NCBI RefSeq assembly: GCF_011064615.1
Contig: NZ_JAALJH010000037.1
Coordinates: forward strand, 1-64,000
Source: Aquisphaera insulae
GTDB taxonomy: Bacteria; Planctomycetota; Planctomycetia; Isosphaerales; Isosphaeraceae
DNA length: 64,000 bases
Reading direction: 5' to 3'
The position numbers were made by a program, and so were the translations under genes. The notes beneath the pieces are model-generated. The model was not told where the DNA came from and searched no databases. It worked only from the letters and a program-made list of their open reading frames with translations. Of this stretch, positions 8,321 to 18,418 are shown piece by piece (within the stretch, counting starts at the first letter, position 1; every line of letters starts with the position of its first letter).

Positions 8321-9822
8321 GCGTCCGCCAGGGGCCACCACGGCCGGCCCGTGATCCGCTCGACGACCCGGATCGCGGAGATCGCCACGGCCATCGTCCC
8401 CTGGCCCGGGAAGACCGAATCGCCCACGACCCACAGGCCCGGCCCCAGGACGTCGGATCCGACCGCCAGCGCGTTGCTGTTCCATCGAGAGACCGGCGCC
8501 CCGCCGACGGCCCCGCCGGTCCGCCGCGTGTAGCGCCGGAAGCTCCGGGGCGAGGCGAACTCCTCGTGGATCAGGGCACCCGGTGCATCCGGGAGGGCCC
8601 GCGCCAGGGCGGCCAGGAGCCGGTCACGGAACTGCGACTTCCTGGCGGCGTAGGCGGCACCATCCAGGTCCTTCCATCCCGCCAGCTCGGTGTGCGTGGA
8701 CATCGTGACGATGCGCGCCCTGGGCGGGCCGTAGCCCTCGTCGCCCGCCGGCGAGAGCGAGACCAGGATGTTGTTGCCGTCGTGGATCGGCGCGTCGTAG
8801 TCGCGGAGGACCTGGTGGAAGAGGGGCGAATCGTCGGGGATCGCCGCGCGGTCGATGGCCAGATACCCCGTGAAGGCACCCCAGACCGCCCGCGATTTCC
8901 GCTCGGCGCGGGCCAGCGGCCCCTCCAGATCACGGCCGAGCAGTCGGGCTGCCAGGTCGAGCGGCAAGTTGAACACGACCTCCCTCGCGGTCAGGCGATG
9001 GCGCCGACGGGTCACGACGACGAACTCCCGAGAGCCGTCACGGGACTCGACCCGATCCACGAGCGTGCCCGTGTGCAACACTCCCCCCTGCTCCGCGAAT
9101 CGTCGGCCCAGGCCCTCGGCCAGCGCCCGCATGCCGCCGCGCGGCCGTCGCATGCCCAGGCGATAGGCGTGCAGGCAGGCCGCGGCATTGGCGAACGGCA
9201 CGGTCTCCGGGCCGGCCTGGGCGGTGTCCTGGAGGAGCATCGCCAGGAACGATCGGAACGGGAGATCCGCTTCCAGGCCGAGAATCCGCAGCATCTGCCG
9301 GACCGTGATCGCGGCGGTCGAGGCCGCGGTGACGCCCGAGAGGCCCAGGATCTTCAGGTCGTGCCAGAGATCCCCCGCCGATCGCGCAGGCAGCCTCGGC
9401 ACCCGGCCCGCGGCCCGGAAGAGCCGGCCGCCGACGAACGCCTGGAGATCCCAGAAGATCCTCCGCCTGTCTGCCCGGGTCGGCCCGAAGGCCGCGGCGT
9501 CGCGGGCGAGGAACTCGGCGGCGTCCGGGACGATCTCGATCGACCGGTCGGGGAGATGGACGCGATAGCCCGACGCGGGGACCGTCTCGAAATCGAGGCC
9601 GACCCTCGCCAGCAGGTCGCCCAGCGGCTCGCCCGGCCCCAGCCCCATGAGCGCCGTGGCCCCGGCGTCGAAGGTGAACGGCCCGCGGCCAAAATACCCC
9701 GCGCAGCCACCGAGCTTCGTATGGGCCTCGAGCAGCGCGGTCGTCAGCCCCATCCTCTGGGCCAGGGCGGCCGTCGCCAGCCCGCCGACCCCGCCGCCGA
9801 TGACCAGCAGGTCGTAGATCAC
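8269..9822 (-). CDS. CrtI/CrtISO-like FAD-dependent oxidoreductase
   Basis: About 517 residues. It begins with a Rossmann FAD motif (LLVIGGGVGGLATAALAQ) and the LLEAHTKLGGCAGYF block of the phytoene desaturase/carotenoid isomerase superfamily. It ends with GLWVVGDSVFPGQGTMAVA, the second FAD-contacting segment. Members desaturate or isomerise carotenoids and related polyenes using FAD. No other carotenoid genes are adjacent, so the substrate is open. The start is GTG at 9822, seven bases after GGGAGG; the same frame stays open far upstream across antisense genes, which is a GC effect. It is transcribed divergently from the Rieske gene. Confidence 0.88.
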   Translation of the reverse strand: MIYDLLVIGGGVGGLATAALAQRMGLTTALLEAHTKLGGCAGYFGRGPFTFDAGATALMGLGPGEPLGDLLARVGLDFETVPASGYRVHLPDRSIEIVPDAAEFLARDAAAFGPTRADRRRIFWDLQAFVGGRLFRAAGRVPRLPARSAGDLWHDLKILGLSGVTAASTAAITVRQMLRILGLEADLPFRSFLAMLLQDTAQAGPETVPFANAAACLHAYRLGMRRPRGGMRALAEGLGRRFAEQGGVLHTGTLVDRVESRDGSREFVVVTRRRHRLTAREVVFNLPLDLAARLLGRDLEGPLARAERKSRAVWGAFTGYLAIDRAAIPDDSPLFHQVLRDYDAPIHDGNNILVSLSPAGDEGYGPPRARIVTMSTHTELAGWKDLDGAAYAARKSQFRDRLLAALARALPDAPGALIHEEFASPRSFRRYTRRTGGAVGGAPVSRWNSNALAVGSDVLGPGLWVVGDSVFPGQGTMAVAISAIRVVERITGRPWWPLADAQRLAPPTGRANLQPQP

Positions 9823-9996
9823 GCGGCCGCCTCCCGCTTCTTCAACGCGTGCGCTCCCTTCTCCTGGTTGTTGTAGGCGCCGGCCGGCAGGTCGCGGCGG
9901 TCCCGTCGGATTCTCGTCACGCTCGGTATCTGATAGACTCAATCCGATCGAAACGCGACGTCCACTCTGCCGGCGAGCGATCTTGGAGAAGACAGG

Positions 9997-10305
9997 ATGG
10001 CGAAGTTCGTGAAGATGGCGACCCTGGAAGAGCTGCCGGTCGGAGGAGCGAAGGAGGTCGAGTTCGAGGGTCGCATCTATGCCCTCTTCAACGTGGACGG
10101 TGAGATCAAGGCGATCGACGGGATCTGCCCTCACCAGGGGGGGCCGCTCGCCGATGGTCCCTTGCAGGGTACGAAGGTCGGTTGTCCCTGGCATGGCTGG
10201 CAGTTCGACGTCTGCACGGGGCAGAGCCCCCTGGGCCCCAAGATCAAGATCCCGGTCTTCGGGGTGAAGGTGGATGGGGAGGATGTCTACGTCGACGTTC
10301 CGTGA
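9997..10305 (+). CDS. Rieske-type [2Fe-2S] ferredoxin
   Basis: A 102-residue single-domain Rieske protein. The cluster ligands are in CPHQGG (Cys44, His46) and CPWHGW (Cys63, His66), with the usual 16-residue spacing. Small proteins like this carry electrons to oxygenases or form the small subunit of nitrite reductase-type enzymes; none is next to it. TGATAGACT at 9931-9939 looks like an extended -10 box about 60 bases upstream. It sits between the divergent CrtI-like gene and the GNAT gene 60 bases downstream, so its redox partner cannot be deduced here. Confidence 0.9.
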   Translation: MAKFVKMATLEELPVGGAKEVEFEGRIYALFNVDGEIKAIDGICPHQGGPLADGPLQGTKVGCPWHGWQFDVCTGQSPLGPKIKIPVFGVKVDGEDVYVDVP

Positions 10306-10365
10306 GCCGGCGCCCTCGGCTCCCCGGATTGACCCGCCCGATGGAGGTCGTCGCGAGCGAGAGAC

Positions 10366-11361
10366 GTGATCCGCTACCGAACCTTCCGCAACGGTGATCC
10401 GCCGGCCCTGGTCCGGCTCTGGAACGCGACGGTTCCGGAACGGGGGGCCGTGCGTCCGCTCAAGGTGCACGAGCTCGACGATCGCGCCTTCAACCCCCCG
10501 GTCTTCGAACGGTCGGGCCTCATTGTGGCGGAGGAGGACGACCGGGTCGTCGGATTCGTCCATGCGGGATTCGGCCCGGGGTTGCCCATCGACTCGGCGC
10601 GTCCGCTGGGGCTCGATCGGGAGATGGGGATGATCGCCATGCTGGCCGTGGAGCCGGGCCTCCCGGCGGAGCTTGACGTGGCCCGGGCGCTGGTGCTCGA
10701 GGGGGAGCGTTATCTCCGATCGCGGGGGGCGATGGTCCTCTACGCGGGGGGGCAGTTCCCGCTCAATCCGTTCTACTGGGGGATCTACGGCGGCTCGGAA
10801 GGCTCCGGATTTCTGGCCTCTCATCCGATGGTCCCGCAGGTCCTGGCCGGGATGGGGTACGAGCCGATCGGAGTGACCGCCTGCCTGGAATACGACGTGG
10901 GCGCGGCGGCCCGCCGTGACCCGCGGGGTGTCTTGATTCGGCGTCAGGCCGAGCTCGAGATCATCGAGGACGTCCCGGCCGCCGAATGGTGGTCGGAGCT
11001 GGCGATCGGCGAGTTCCACCTCGCAAGGGTCTCGCTGCGGTCGCGAGCCGACGGGGCGATCCTGGCCCGTGCTTCCACCTGGGACATGAGCCTGTTCGGC
11101 CGCGGGGACGGCCGCGGTCGACTTGGACTCCTTGACGTTTTCGTCCCGGAGCCGCATCGCCGCAAGGGATTCGGCCGGCACCTCGTTTCCGAGATCCTCC
11201 GCTGGGCGCAGGAGATCGGCGTCCAGGCCGTGGAGGTCCAGACGCCGTCCACCAACGAATCGGCCCTGGAGCTCTACCAGTCGCTCGGATTCATCCCCGT
11301 GGACCAGTCCGTCGTCTACCGGCTGCCGGCTCGGTTGCTGGAGCGGTCGGCCCTTCCCTGA
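10366..11361 (+). CDS. Tandem GNAT-family N-acetyltransferase
   Basis: About 331 residues, twice the size of a single GNAT domain. The C-terminal half has the acetyl-CoA loop (EPHRRKGFGRHLVSEIL) and the typical end NESALELYQSLGFIPV. The N-terminal half (residues 1-150) has a degenerate GNAT outline (LIVAEEDDRVVGFVHAGF, MLAVEPGLPAELDVARAL). Two-domain GNATs acetylate amines on small molecules or proteins; the acceptor is unknown. The start is GTG. It lies 60 bases after the Rieske gene and may be co-transcribed with it. Confidence 0.8.
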   Translation: MIRYRTFRNGDPPALVRLWNATVPERGAVRPLKVHELDDRAFNPPVFERSGLIVAEEDDRVVGFVHAGFGPGLPIDSARPLGLDREMGMIAMLAVEPGLPAELDVARALVLEGERYLRSRGAMVLYAGGQFPLNPFYWGIYGGSEGSGFLASHPMVPQVLAGMGYEPIGVTACLEYDVGAAARRDPRGVLIRRQAELEIIEDVPAAEWWSELAIGEFHLARVSLRSRADGAILARASTWDMSLFGRGDGRGRLGLLDVFVPEPHRRKGFGRHLVSEILRWAQEIGVQAVEVQTPSTNESALELYQSLGFIPVDQSVVYRLPARLLERSALP

Positions 11362-11482
11362 CGGGCTAGAATACCAGCAGGACAGCCTGACCTTGCGAGG
11401 ACCGGCCGTTCTGGTATCCATCCGATGTGGCTCGGACCGGTCCGGTCCGGAGGCCCGCGGCTGACAGCACGAGGTGAGTCTC

Positions 11483-11815
11483 ATGGGACGTCCCCGCAAT
11501 CGGCTGGAACTTCGCGCGGAGGCCGAGGCGGCCGAGGCACTCGGTCTGAACTCGGGAGACGACAAAGGCCGCAGGCGCCCCGGTCGGTCGGCCGACGAGC
11601 CCCCCCAGCTTCGCTCCAAGCCGATCGCCGGCCCGAAGATGCGCGTGGTCTGGGCCGTCTGCGACATGGGGGGGCGGACCGTCGCCACCTTCGATTACGT
11701 CGACAAGGCCGATGCCGAGGCGAAGGCCGCGGAGCTCAAGGCCCGCGGCAAGGGGGCGCACTTCGTCCGGTCCGTCAAGGAGCCGATGGGGAGTGGCGGC
11801 GGCGGCAATCGCTGA
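11483..11815 (+). CDS. Small conserved hypothetical protein
   Basis: About 110 residues, not assigned to a known family. The N-terminal half is charged and probably disordered (Arg/Glu/Asp-rich). The C-terminal half looks like a compact alpha/beta unit (MRVVWAVCDMGGRTVATFDYVDKADAEAKAAEL). It ends in a Gly-rich tail. No signal peptide or membrane segment. The ATG at 11483 is preferred to an in-frame GTG nine bases earlier because GAGG lies eight bases before it. A TAGAAT sequence at 11367-11372 could be its -10 box. It converges with the DUF2961 gene 12 bases downstream. Confidence 0.6.
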   Translation: MGRPRNRLELRAEAEAAEALGLNSGDDKGRRRPGRSADEPPQLRSKPIAGPKMRVVWAVCDMGGRTVATFDYVDKADAEAKAAELKARGKGAHFVRSVKEPMGSGGGGNR

Positions 11816-11827
11816 GGTCAGCCGGCC

Positions 11828-12850
11828 TCAGCGGACTCGCGACGGTCCCGGCTCCTGCCACTGGTAGACCCAGGTATATGTGGTGTACTCGGTCTCCGGC
11901 GGCTCGCCGACGATCTTGCCATTCTTCGATCCATCCTCGGATTCGCCGCAGCGGCAGGTCAGCCGCAGCCCGGAGTGGAAGAAGACGGGGTCGTCGTCGT
12001 GGAATCGGTAAGCCGAGAGTGTCCGGGCCTTCGGGTCCAGGTGAGTCATCCCGGCCAGGTCGTTGGCGTACCGGCCGCGATTGAAGTAATAGGTGCCCAG
12101 GAAATAGTCCTCCAGGCCCGAGGAGAGGAGCATCGGCTCCTCGGCGTGATCGACGTAGGCCCGCATGCAGGCTTCCATGAAGCTCAGGTTCTTCCAGTCC
12201 CCGGTCTCGCGAAGTCCCCGCGCGGCGATCGTGACCTGATACAGAGCCCCGGCCCCCTCGATCTTGCAGAGGCTGAACTCCTCGATGGGCTTCGCCACGT
12301 ACCTCTCGAGCTTGTGGAGCTTCAACCGGGCATCGTCCGGGAGGCGGACGCCGGCGATCGTCGCCGGGAGGTTCTCGGTGCCGCGGACGATCCACCAGAA
12401 GGCGGACGACGTGGGCGAGCCCCTGTCGCGCTGGGCCGTCACCCGGACCGACTTGCCGAAGGGGATTCGGTACGTGTTGTAGACCCCGCTGGGATGGCCC
12501 GTCTTGCCCAGCTTCCGGCCTCCCCAGGGTGCTGCGGGCTCGCCGAACGCATAGCCGTGGCCCAGCCCGAGCTCCATGTCGATCGAGGCAGCCTGTTCGC
12601 CATCGACGTAGACGCGAATCCGAGTCTTCTCGTAGCCGGGCCAGTCGCCGCCGAACCACATGTGGGTCAGGCAGCCCTTGCCCTCGTGCCGGAGCAACTC
12701 CGCCTCCTTGTAGCCGTCCAGGGCCGGCGAGCCCTTGCCGATGGAGGAAAATGTCTTCAGGGCCGCCGTGTCGTCGGCGACGGCCGCGATGGGAGCGGCC
12801 AGGATGGCCAGGGCCAGGAGTGGCAGGCGGGCGAGCCGCGGACGAGTCAT
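11828..12850 (-). CDS. DUF2961 (GH172-like) secreted protein
   Basis: About 340 residues with a signal peptide (RLPLLALAILAAPIAAVA) and the DUF2961 fold. Conserved segments include GKGCLTHMWFGGDWPG, YNTYRIPFGKSV and GLEDYFLGTYYFN. DUF2961 has been recognised as glycoside hydrolase family GH172, which includes difructose-anhydride-forming and arabinofuranose-acting enzymes, usually as double-jelly-roll assemblies. Here it would act on exported or periplasmic glycans. The ATG at 12850 is chosen because GAGG lies eight bases upstream and it starts directly at the signal peptide. Transcription is divergent from the methyltransferase gene. Confidence 0.85.
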   Translation of the reverse strand: MTRPRLARLPLLALAILAAPIAAVADDTAALKTFSSIGKGSPALDGYKEAELLRHEGKGCLTHMWFGGDWPGYEKTRIRVYVDGEQAASIDMELGLGHGYAFGEPAAPWGGRKLGKTGHPSGVYNTYRIPFGKSVRVTAQRDRGSPTSSAFWWIVRGTENLPATIAGVRLPDDARLKLHKLERYVAKPIEEFSLCKIEGAGALYQVTIAARGLRETGDWKNLSFMEACMRAYVDHAEEPMLLSSGLEDYFLGTYYFNRGRYANDLAGMTHLDPKARTLSAYRFHDDDPVFFHSGLRLTCRCGESEDGSKNGKIVGEPPETEYTTYTWVYQWQEPGPSRVR

Positions 12851-12950
12851 GGCGCGAACCTCGAGGCGGGTCTTGGAGTCGGCGGGAAGGATCTCCGGCG
12901 GGACCGAAGCATGCATCGTTCTCCATCCGCGGGATGAAATCAAGGGCCTC

Positions 12951-13703
12951 ATGAATCCGACCTTCCCCGACCTGTTCTCGGGTCATGCCAGCCTCTACGA
13001 GGCGCATCGCCCGACGTACCCACCGGAGCTCTTCGGGTTTCTGGCGGAGATCGTCTCTTCTCATGATCTGGCCTGGGATTGCGCCACGGGGAACGGGCAG
13101 GCGGCGATTGACCTGGCGGGTTATTTCGACCGGGTCATCGCCACCGACGCGAGCGACCGCCAGCTTTCGGCGGCCCCTGCCCATCCGAGGGTCGATTACC
13201 TGAAGGCTCGGGCCGAGGTAACTCCCCTGCGAGACGCCTCGGTCGACCTGGTGACGGTGGCCCTGGCGCTCCACTGGTTCGACGTCGACCGGTTCTACGA
13301 GGAAGTGCGCCGGGTCGTCCGACTCGGCGGTGTGCTGGCCTGCTGGACGTACAGCTTGCAGCGGGTGAGCCCGGCCGTGGATGCGGTCCTGAGGCGATTC
13401 TATGCCGAGGTGCTGGGGCCGTACTGGGCTCCCCAGATCCGCCACGTCGATTCCGGCTATCAGACGCTGCCATTCCCTTTCGAGGGGATTGACGCGCCTC
13501 GGTTCCAGATCGTCCGCCAATGGGAACTGGAGCGGTATCTGGCCTGCGTGGACACCTGGTCGGCTTCTCAGGCCTATCGTCGTGCCAACGGCCGCGACCC
13601 CCGCGACGAGATCGGCGACGAGCTGAAAGCCGCCTGGGGCATCGCCGACGCGATGCGAGAAGTCACCTGGGATCTGAACTTGCTGGTCGGCCGGCTGAGC
13701 TGA
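12951..13703 (+). CDS. Class I SAM-dependent methyltransferase
   Basis: About 250 residues of the Methyltransf_11 type. Motif I is degenerate but present (LAWDCATGNGQAAIDLA), followed by the acidic position in VIATDASDRQL and the later block VDLVTVALALHWFDVDRFY. It starts FPDLFSGHASLYEAHRPTYP, a hallmark of a widespread family close to trans-aconitate and small-molecule methyltransferases. Substrate unknown. The ATG at 12951 starts right at this conserved N-terminus. It is divergent from the DUF2961 gene with 100 bases between. Confidence 0.85.
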   Translation: MNPTFPDLFSGHASLYEAHRPTYPPELFGFLAEIVSSHDLAWDCATGNGQAAIDLAGYFDRVIATDASDRQLSAAPAHPRVDYLKARAEVTPLRDASVDLVTVALALHWFDVDRFYEEVRRVVRLGGVLACWTYSLQRVSPAVDAVLRRFYAEVLGPYWAPQIRHVDSGYQTLPFPFEGIDAPRFQIVRQWELERYLACVDTWSASQAYRRANGRDPRDEIGDELKAAWGIADAMREVTWDLNLLVGRLS

Positions 13704-13800
13704 CCGGGCCTTCGTCTTGACGCTTCCGCTCCGTTTGGTAGGTTTTGGTTGCATGGAATTGTCTTGTGCTCTGGAATCATCATGGATGTTGAGGTGGCCA

Positions 13801-14511
13801 ATGAGTGGGGCATCAACGCGTTCCTGGTCGTGCATGGCGTCCGTCGCCATCGCGGTTGCCTTCTGGTGCGTTCCAGCTTCCCTGGCGAGCTCGAAGACGG
13901 CCACGATCACTTATGAGACATCGGGTGTGATCGACCCATTCAATGGGACGGGCAATCCGGTCGTCAGCTTCCGCGGGGTGGACGGCGGCACGCTAACGAC
14001 GCCCACGCCGACCGAGAGGGGGAAGTTCTCGTTCCCGGTCCCCGATGGGCACGGCACGGACGTCCGGCTGGGCGAGTTCGTGGTCACCTTGCCCACGACG
14101 GGTACGACGGAATTCAAGAGCACGCCATTCACCATCACCTTCAAGGTCGATTCCGTGGACGGGCAGGCCCCCGGGGCGGAGACGAAGGACATGGTGCTAC
14201 AGGGCTTCCTGAGCGGTTTCGTCAATGGCTCGGGAGATTCCAATCTCAGGGCTATCTTCGGGGTCATGGACATCGGCGAGGGTTACTTTCCCCGCTTTTC
14301 GGCGGGCGGATTCATCACCGACGGGCTTGTCCACGGGATGACAATCCCGGATTACACGGTCCAGATCGCCCCCGCCAATTCCAGGAATGGAGTCACCCCC
14401 GTCAGCGGCGTGCTCGTGAGCGCGGAGTCGGTTGCCGAGCCGTCCACGATGGCGGCCTTCGTGGCCGTCGCTGGCTTCCTCTGGGGTCGATCCCGCTGGA
14501 AGCGGGCTTGA
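13801..14511 (+). CDS. PEP-CTERM-type exported protein
   Basis: About 236 residues with a signal peptide (SVAIAVAFWCVPASLAS) and a C-terminal sorting tail AEPSTMAAFVAVAGFLWGR followed by basic residues. This is the PEP-CTERM layout: a Pro-Ser-Thr motif, a hydrophobic helix and an Arg/Lys end, processed by exosortase. The mature part is rich in Gly, Thr and beta-strand-like stretches and has no known domain. The ATG at 13801 is preferred to upstream in-frame starts because GAGG lies six bases before it. No exosortase gene is in the window. Confidence 0.8.
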   Translation: MSGASTRSWSCMASVAIAVAFWCVPASLASSKTATITYETSGVIDPFNGTGNPVVSFRGVDGGTLTTPTPTERGKFSFPVPDGHGTDVRLGEFVVTLPTTGTTEFKSTPFTITFKVDSVDGQAPGAETKDMVLQGFLSGFVNGSGDSNLRAIFGVMDIGEGYFPRFSAGGFITDGLVHGMTIPDYTVQIAPANSRNGVTPVSGVLVSAESVAEPSTMAAFVAVAGFLWGRSRWKRA

Positions 14512-14563
14512 ACTTGCGCGAACCCGGCGGCCCGGTCGCCGGTCTGAATGGCCTCGGTGCGGG

Positions 14564-14593
14564 TTGTCCCGGGCGTAAGCCTTTTGGTACAAT
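14564..14593 (+). promoter_or_regulatory. Sigma-70-type promoter of the acetolactate synthase gene
   Basis: TTGTCC (14564-14569) and TACAAT (14588-14593) are separated by 18 bases, and the -10 box carries the TGG extension. The ATG of the acetolactate synthase gene is 49 bases downstream. No leader peptide or attenuator is visible in that short interval. Confidence 0.55.
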
Positions 14594-14641
14594 CCTCTGC
14601 TTCCGACGCTCTTTCCCGGACCCCACGCCCCTCGGGGCGGA

Positions 14642-16432
<1,791 letters not shown>

Positions 16433-16822
16433 GGCCCGCTCGACGCCTCGGTTTGCCGGAATCGCGGATGGCCCACGGGGCCGGCCCGTGGTAGAATACG
16501 GCCTGTCCCGGGGGACGTGCGGGGAAGACTCGCACGGACCCCGGCCCGGCTTGCTTCGCCCCGGCCGTTCCGGCCGGCTCTCCGACGAATAGATCGGCCC
16601 TTGCGGCACCCCGCGACGGCCGCCGTGCCGGGTCCCAGAACAACCGCTCGCGCCCGGTTGGACCCTCCGAAAAGCCACAGGGCGATCGAGCGACGGAGTC
16701 ACGGCCGCCCCTCGACGAGGCACGTCGATCGATCCGGCCGGGCGACGGTAGCCCTGGCGAGCCGTTCCCGGGAGGGAACTCGGTCTCGAGCGGCCGCCCG
16801 CGAGTCGAGGTGAATTCCAGCC
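16433..16822 (+). other. 390-base gap with hairpin and extended -10 box
   Basis: No credible gene is seen. A strong GC hairpin (CCACGGG, loop GCCGG, CCCGTGG at 16473-16491) lies just after ilvB but has no U-tract, so terminator activity is uncertain. Immediately after it, TGGTAGAAT at 16489-16497 looks like an extended -10 box. If used, the CoA-transferase gene would have a leader of about 320 bases, rich in short inverted repeats. I could not match the leader to a known riboswitch. Confidence 0.4.
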
Positions 16823-18337
16823 ATGGCGACGGGTTATTCCTATCCGACCCTTACTTCCGAAGAGGCCGCCGAGCTGATCCCGCACGGGGCGATGGTGGGC
16901 GTCAGCGGGTTCACCCCCGCCGGATCGCCGAAGGCGGTCCCGACCGCCCTGGCGGCACGAGCCTCCGAGCTGCACCGGGCCGGGCAGCCGTTCCAGATCC
17001 GCCTCCTCAGCGGCGCCAGCACCGGCGCGTCGTGCGACGACCAGCTCGGCTTGGCGGAGGCCGTGAGCTGGCGTGCCCCCTACATGACATCCGCCCCGCT
17101 CCGCAAGCTGGCCAACACCGGGCGGCTCGACTTCGTGGACATGCACCTCTCGCATGTCTCCCAGATGATCATGGAGGGATTCCTCGGGGATGTCGACTTC
17201 GCCATCGTGGAGGCGACCGACATCACGCCGGACGGCCGGGTCTACCTGACCACCGGGATCGGCAACTCCCCCGCGATCCTGAAGAAGGCCGGGAAGGTCA
17301 TCATCGAGCTCAACTCGTACCACTCGCCGCGGATCCGCGAGATGGCGGACATCATCGTCCTGCCCCCGCCCCCCAACCGGATCGCCATCCAGCTCCACGA
17401 CCCGCTCGATCGGATCGGCCGCCGCTACGCCGAGGTCGACCCGTCCCGCGTCGTGGGGATCGTCCACACCAACCAGTCGGACGGCGGCCGGTCCTTCTCG
17501 AAGCCGGATGCGACCAGCGGCCGGATCGCCGCCCACGTCTCCCGGTTCTTCCTCGAGGAGATGGCGGCCGGGCGGATCCCGCAACGGTTCCTGCCGCTGC
17601 AGAGCGGCGTCGGGAATGTCTGCAATGCGGTGATCGGCGGCATCGCCGCGAACGAGGACTTCCCCCAGTTCAAGGTCTTCACCGAGGTCCTCCAGGATTC
17701 GATGCTGGACCTGATCGCCTCCGGGCGGGTCATCGGCGCGAGCACCTGCTCGCTCTCCCTGACCGACGAGAAGCTGAAGTTCCTCTACGACGAGTTCGAC
17801 GAGTTCGCGGATCGCGTCATCCTGCGGCCGCAGGAGATCTCCAACAACCCGGGGGTCGCCCGCCGGCTGGGCGTGATCGCCACCAACACGGCCATCGAGG
17901 TGGACATCTACGGGCATGCCAATTCGACCCATTTCTTCGGCACCCAGATCATGAACGGCCTGGGAGGCAGCGGCGACTTCGAGCGGAACGCCTACCTGTC
18001 CGTGCTGATGTGCCCGTCCACCGCCAAGGGCGGGAAGATCTCCACGATCGTCCCCATGTGCTCGCATGTGGACCACAGCGAGCACTCCGTGCAGGTCATC
18101 GTCACCGAGCAGGGGCTGGCGGACCTCCGCGGCCTCTCGCCGATCGCCCGGGCCCGGAAGATCATCGACAACTGTGCCCATCCCGCCTACCGGGACTACC
18201 TTCACCGCTACGTGGAGTCGGCCCCGATGGGCCACATTCGCCACGACCTGAGGCGCTGCTTCGAGCTCTACATCAACTTCCAGGAGCAGGGGGCGATGCT
18301 GCCGGACCTGGACTTCTCGCAGTTCGGCGAGGACTGA
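16823..18337 (+). CDS. Acetyl-CoA hydrolase/CoA-transferase family protein
   Basis: A 504-residue member of the family that includes succinyl-CoA:acetate CoA-transferase and Ach1. The catalytic Glu288 sits in FKVFTEVLQDSM, close to the position of the active Glu in AarC. Other family blocks are MVGVSGFTPAGSPKAVP, EATDITPDGRVYLT and HVDHSEHSVQVIVTEQGLADLRG. It would move CoA between acetate and succinate (or a related acid) in the cytoplasm and may detoxify or recycle acetate. The ATG has AATTCCAGCC upstream without a clear Shine-Dalgarno. It follows ilvB in the same direction but with a long gap, so co-transcription is doubtful. Confidence 0.88.
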   Translation: MATGYSYPTLTSEEAAELIPHGAMVGVSGFTPAGSPKAVPTALAARASELHRAGQPFQIRLLSGASTGASCDDQLGLAEAVSWRAPYMTSAPLRKLANTGRLDFVDMHLSHVSQMIMEGFLGDVDFAIVEATDITPDGRVYLTTGIGNSPAILKKAGKVIIELNSYHSPRIREMADIIVLPPPPNRIAIQLHDPLDRIGRRYAEVDPSRVVGIVHTNQSDGGRSFSKPDATSGRIAAHVSRFFLEEMAAGRIPQRFLPLQSGVGNVCNAVIGGIAANEDFPQFKVFTEVLQDSMLDLIASGRVIGASTCSLSLTDEKLKFLYDEFDEFADRVILRPQEISNNPGVARRLGVIATNTAIEVDIYGHANSTHFFGTQIMNGLGGSGDFERNAYLSVLMCPSTAKGGKISTIVPMCSHVDHSEHSVQVIVTEQGLADLRGLSPIARARKIIDNCAHPAYRDYLHRYVESAPMGHIRHDLRRCFELYINFQEQGAMLPDLDFSQFGED

Positions 18338-18418
18338 CGGCGGGGGGAAATGACCGCGGCCGGACACCCGGGTCCGGCCGCTCGACGAGAGGCGGAGGCC
18401 GCTTACGCGGCGGTCACT

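Noticed and set aside
8269..9822. Carotenoid biosynthesis cluster
   Set aside because: Only one CrtI-like oxidoreductase is present; no phytoene synthase or other carotenoid gene lies nearby.
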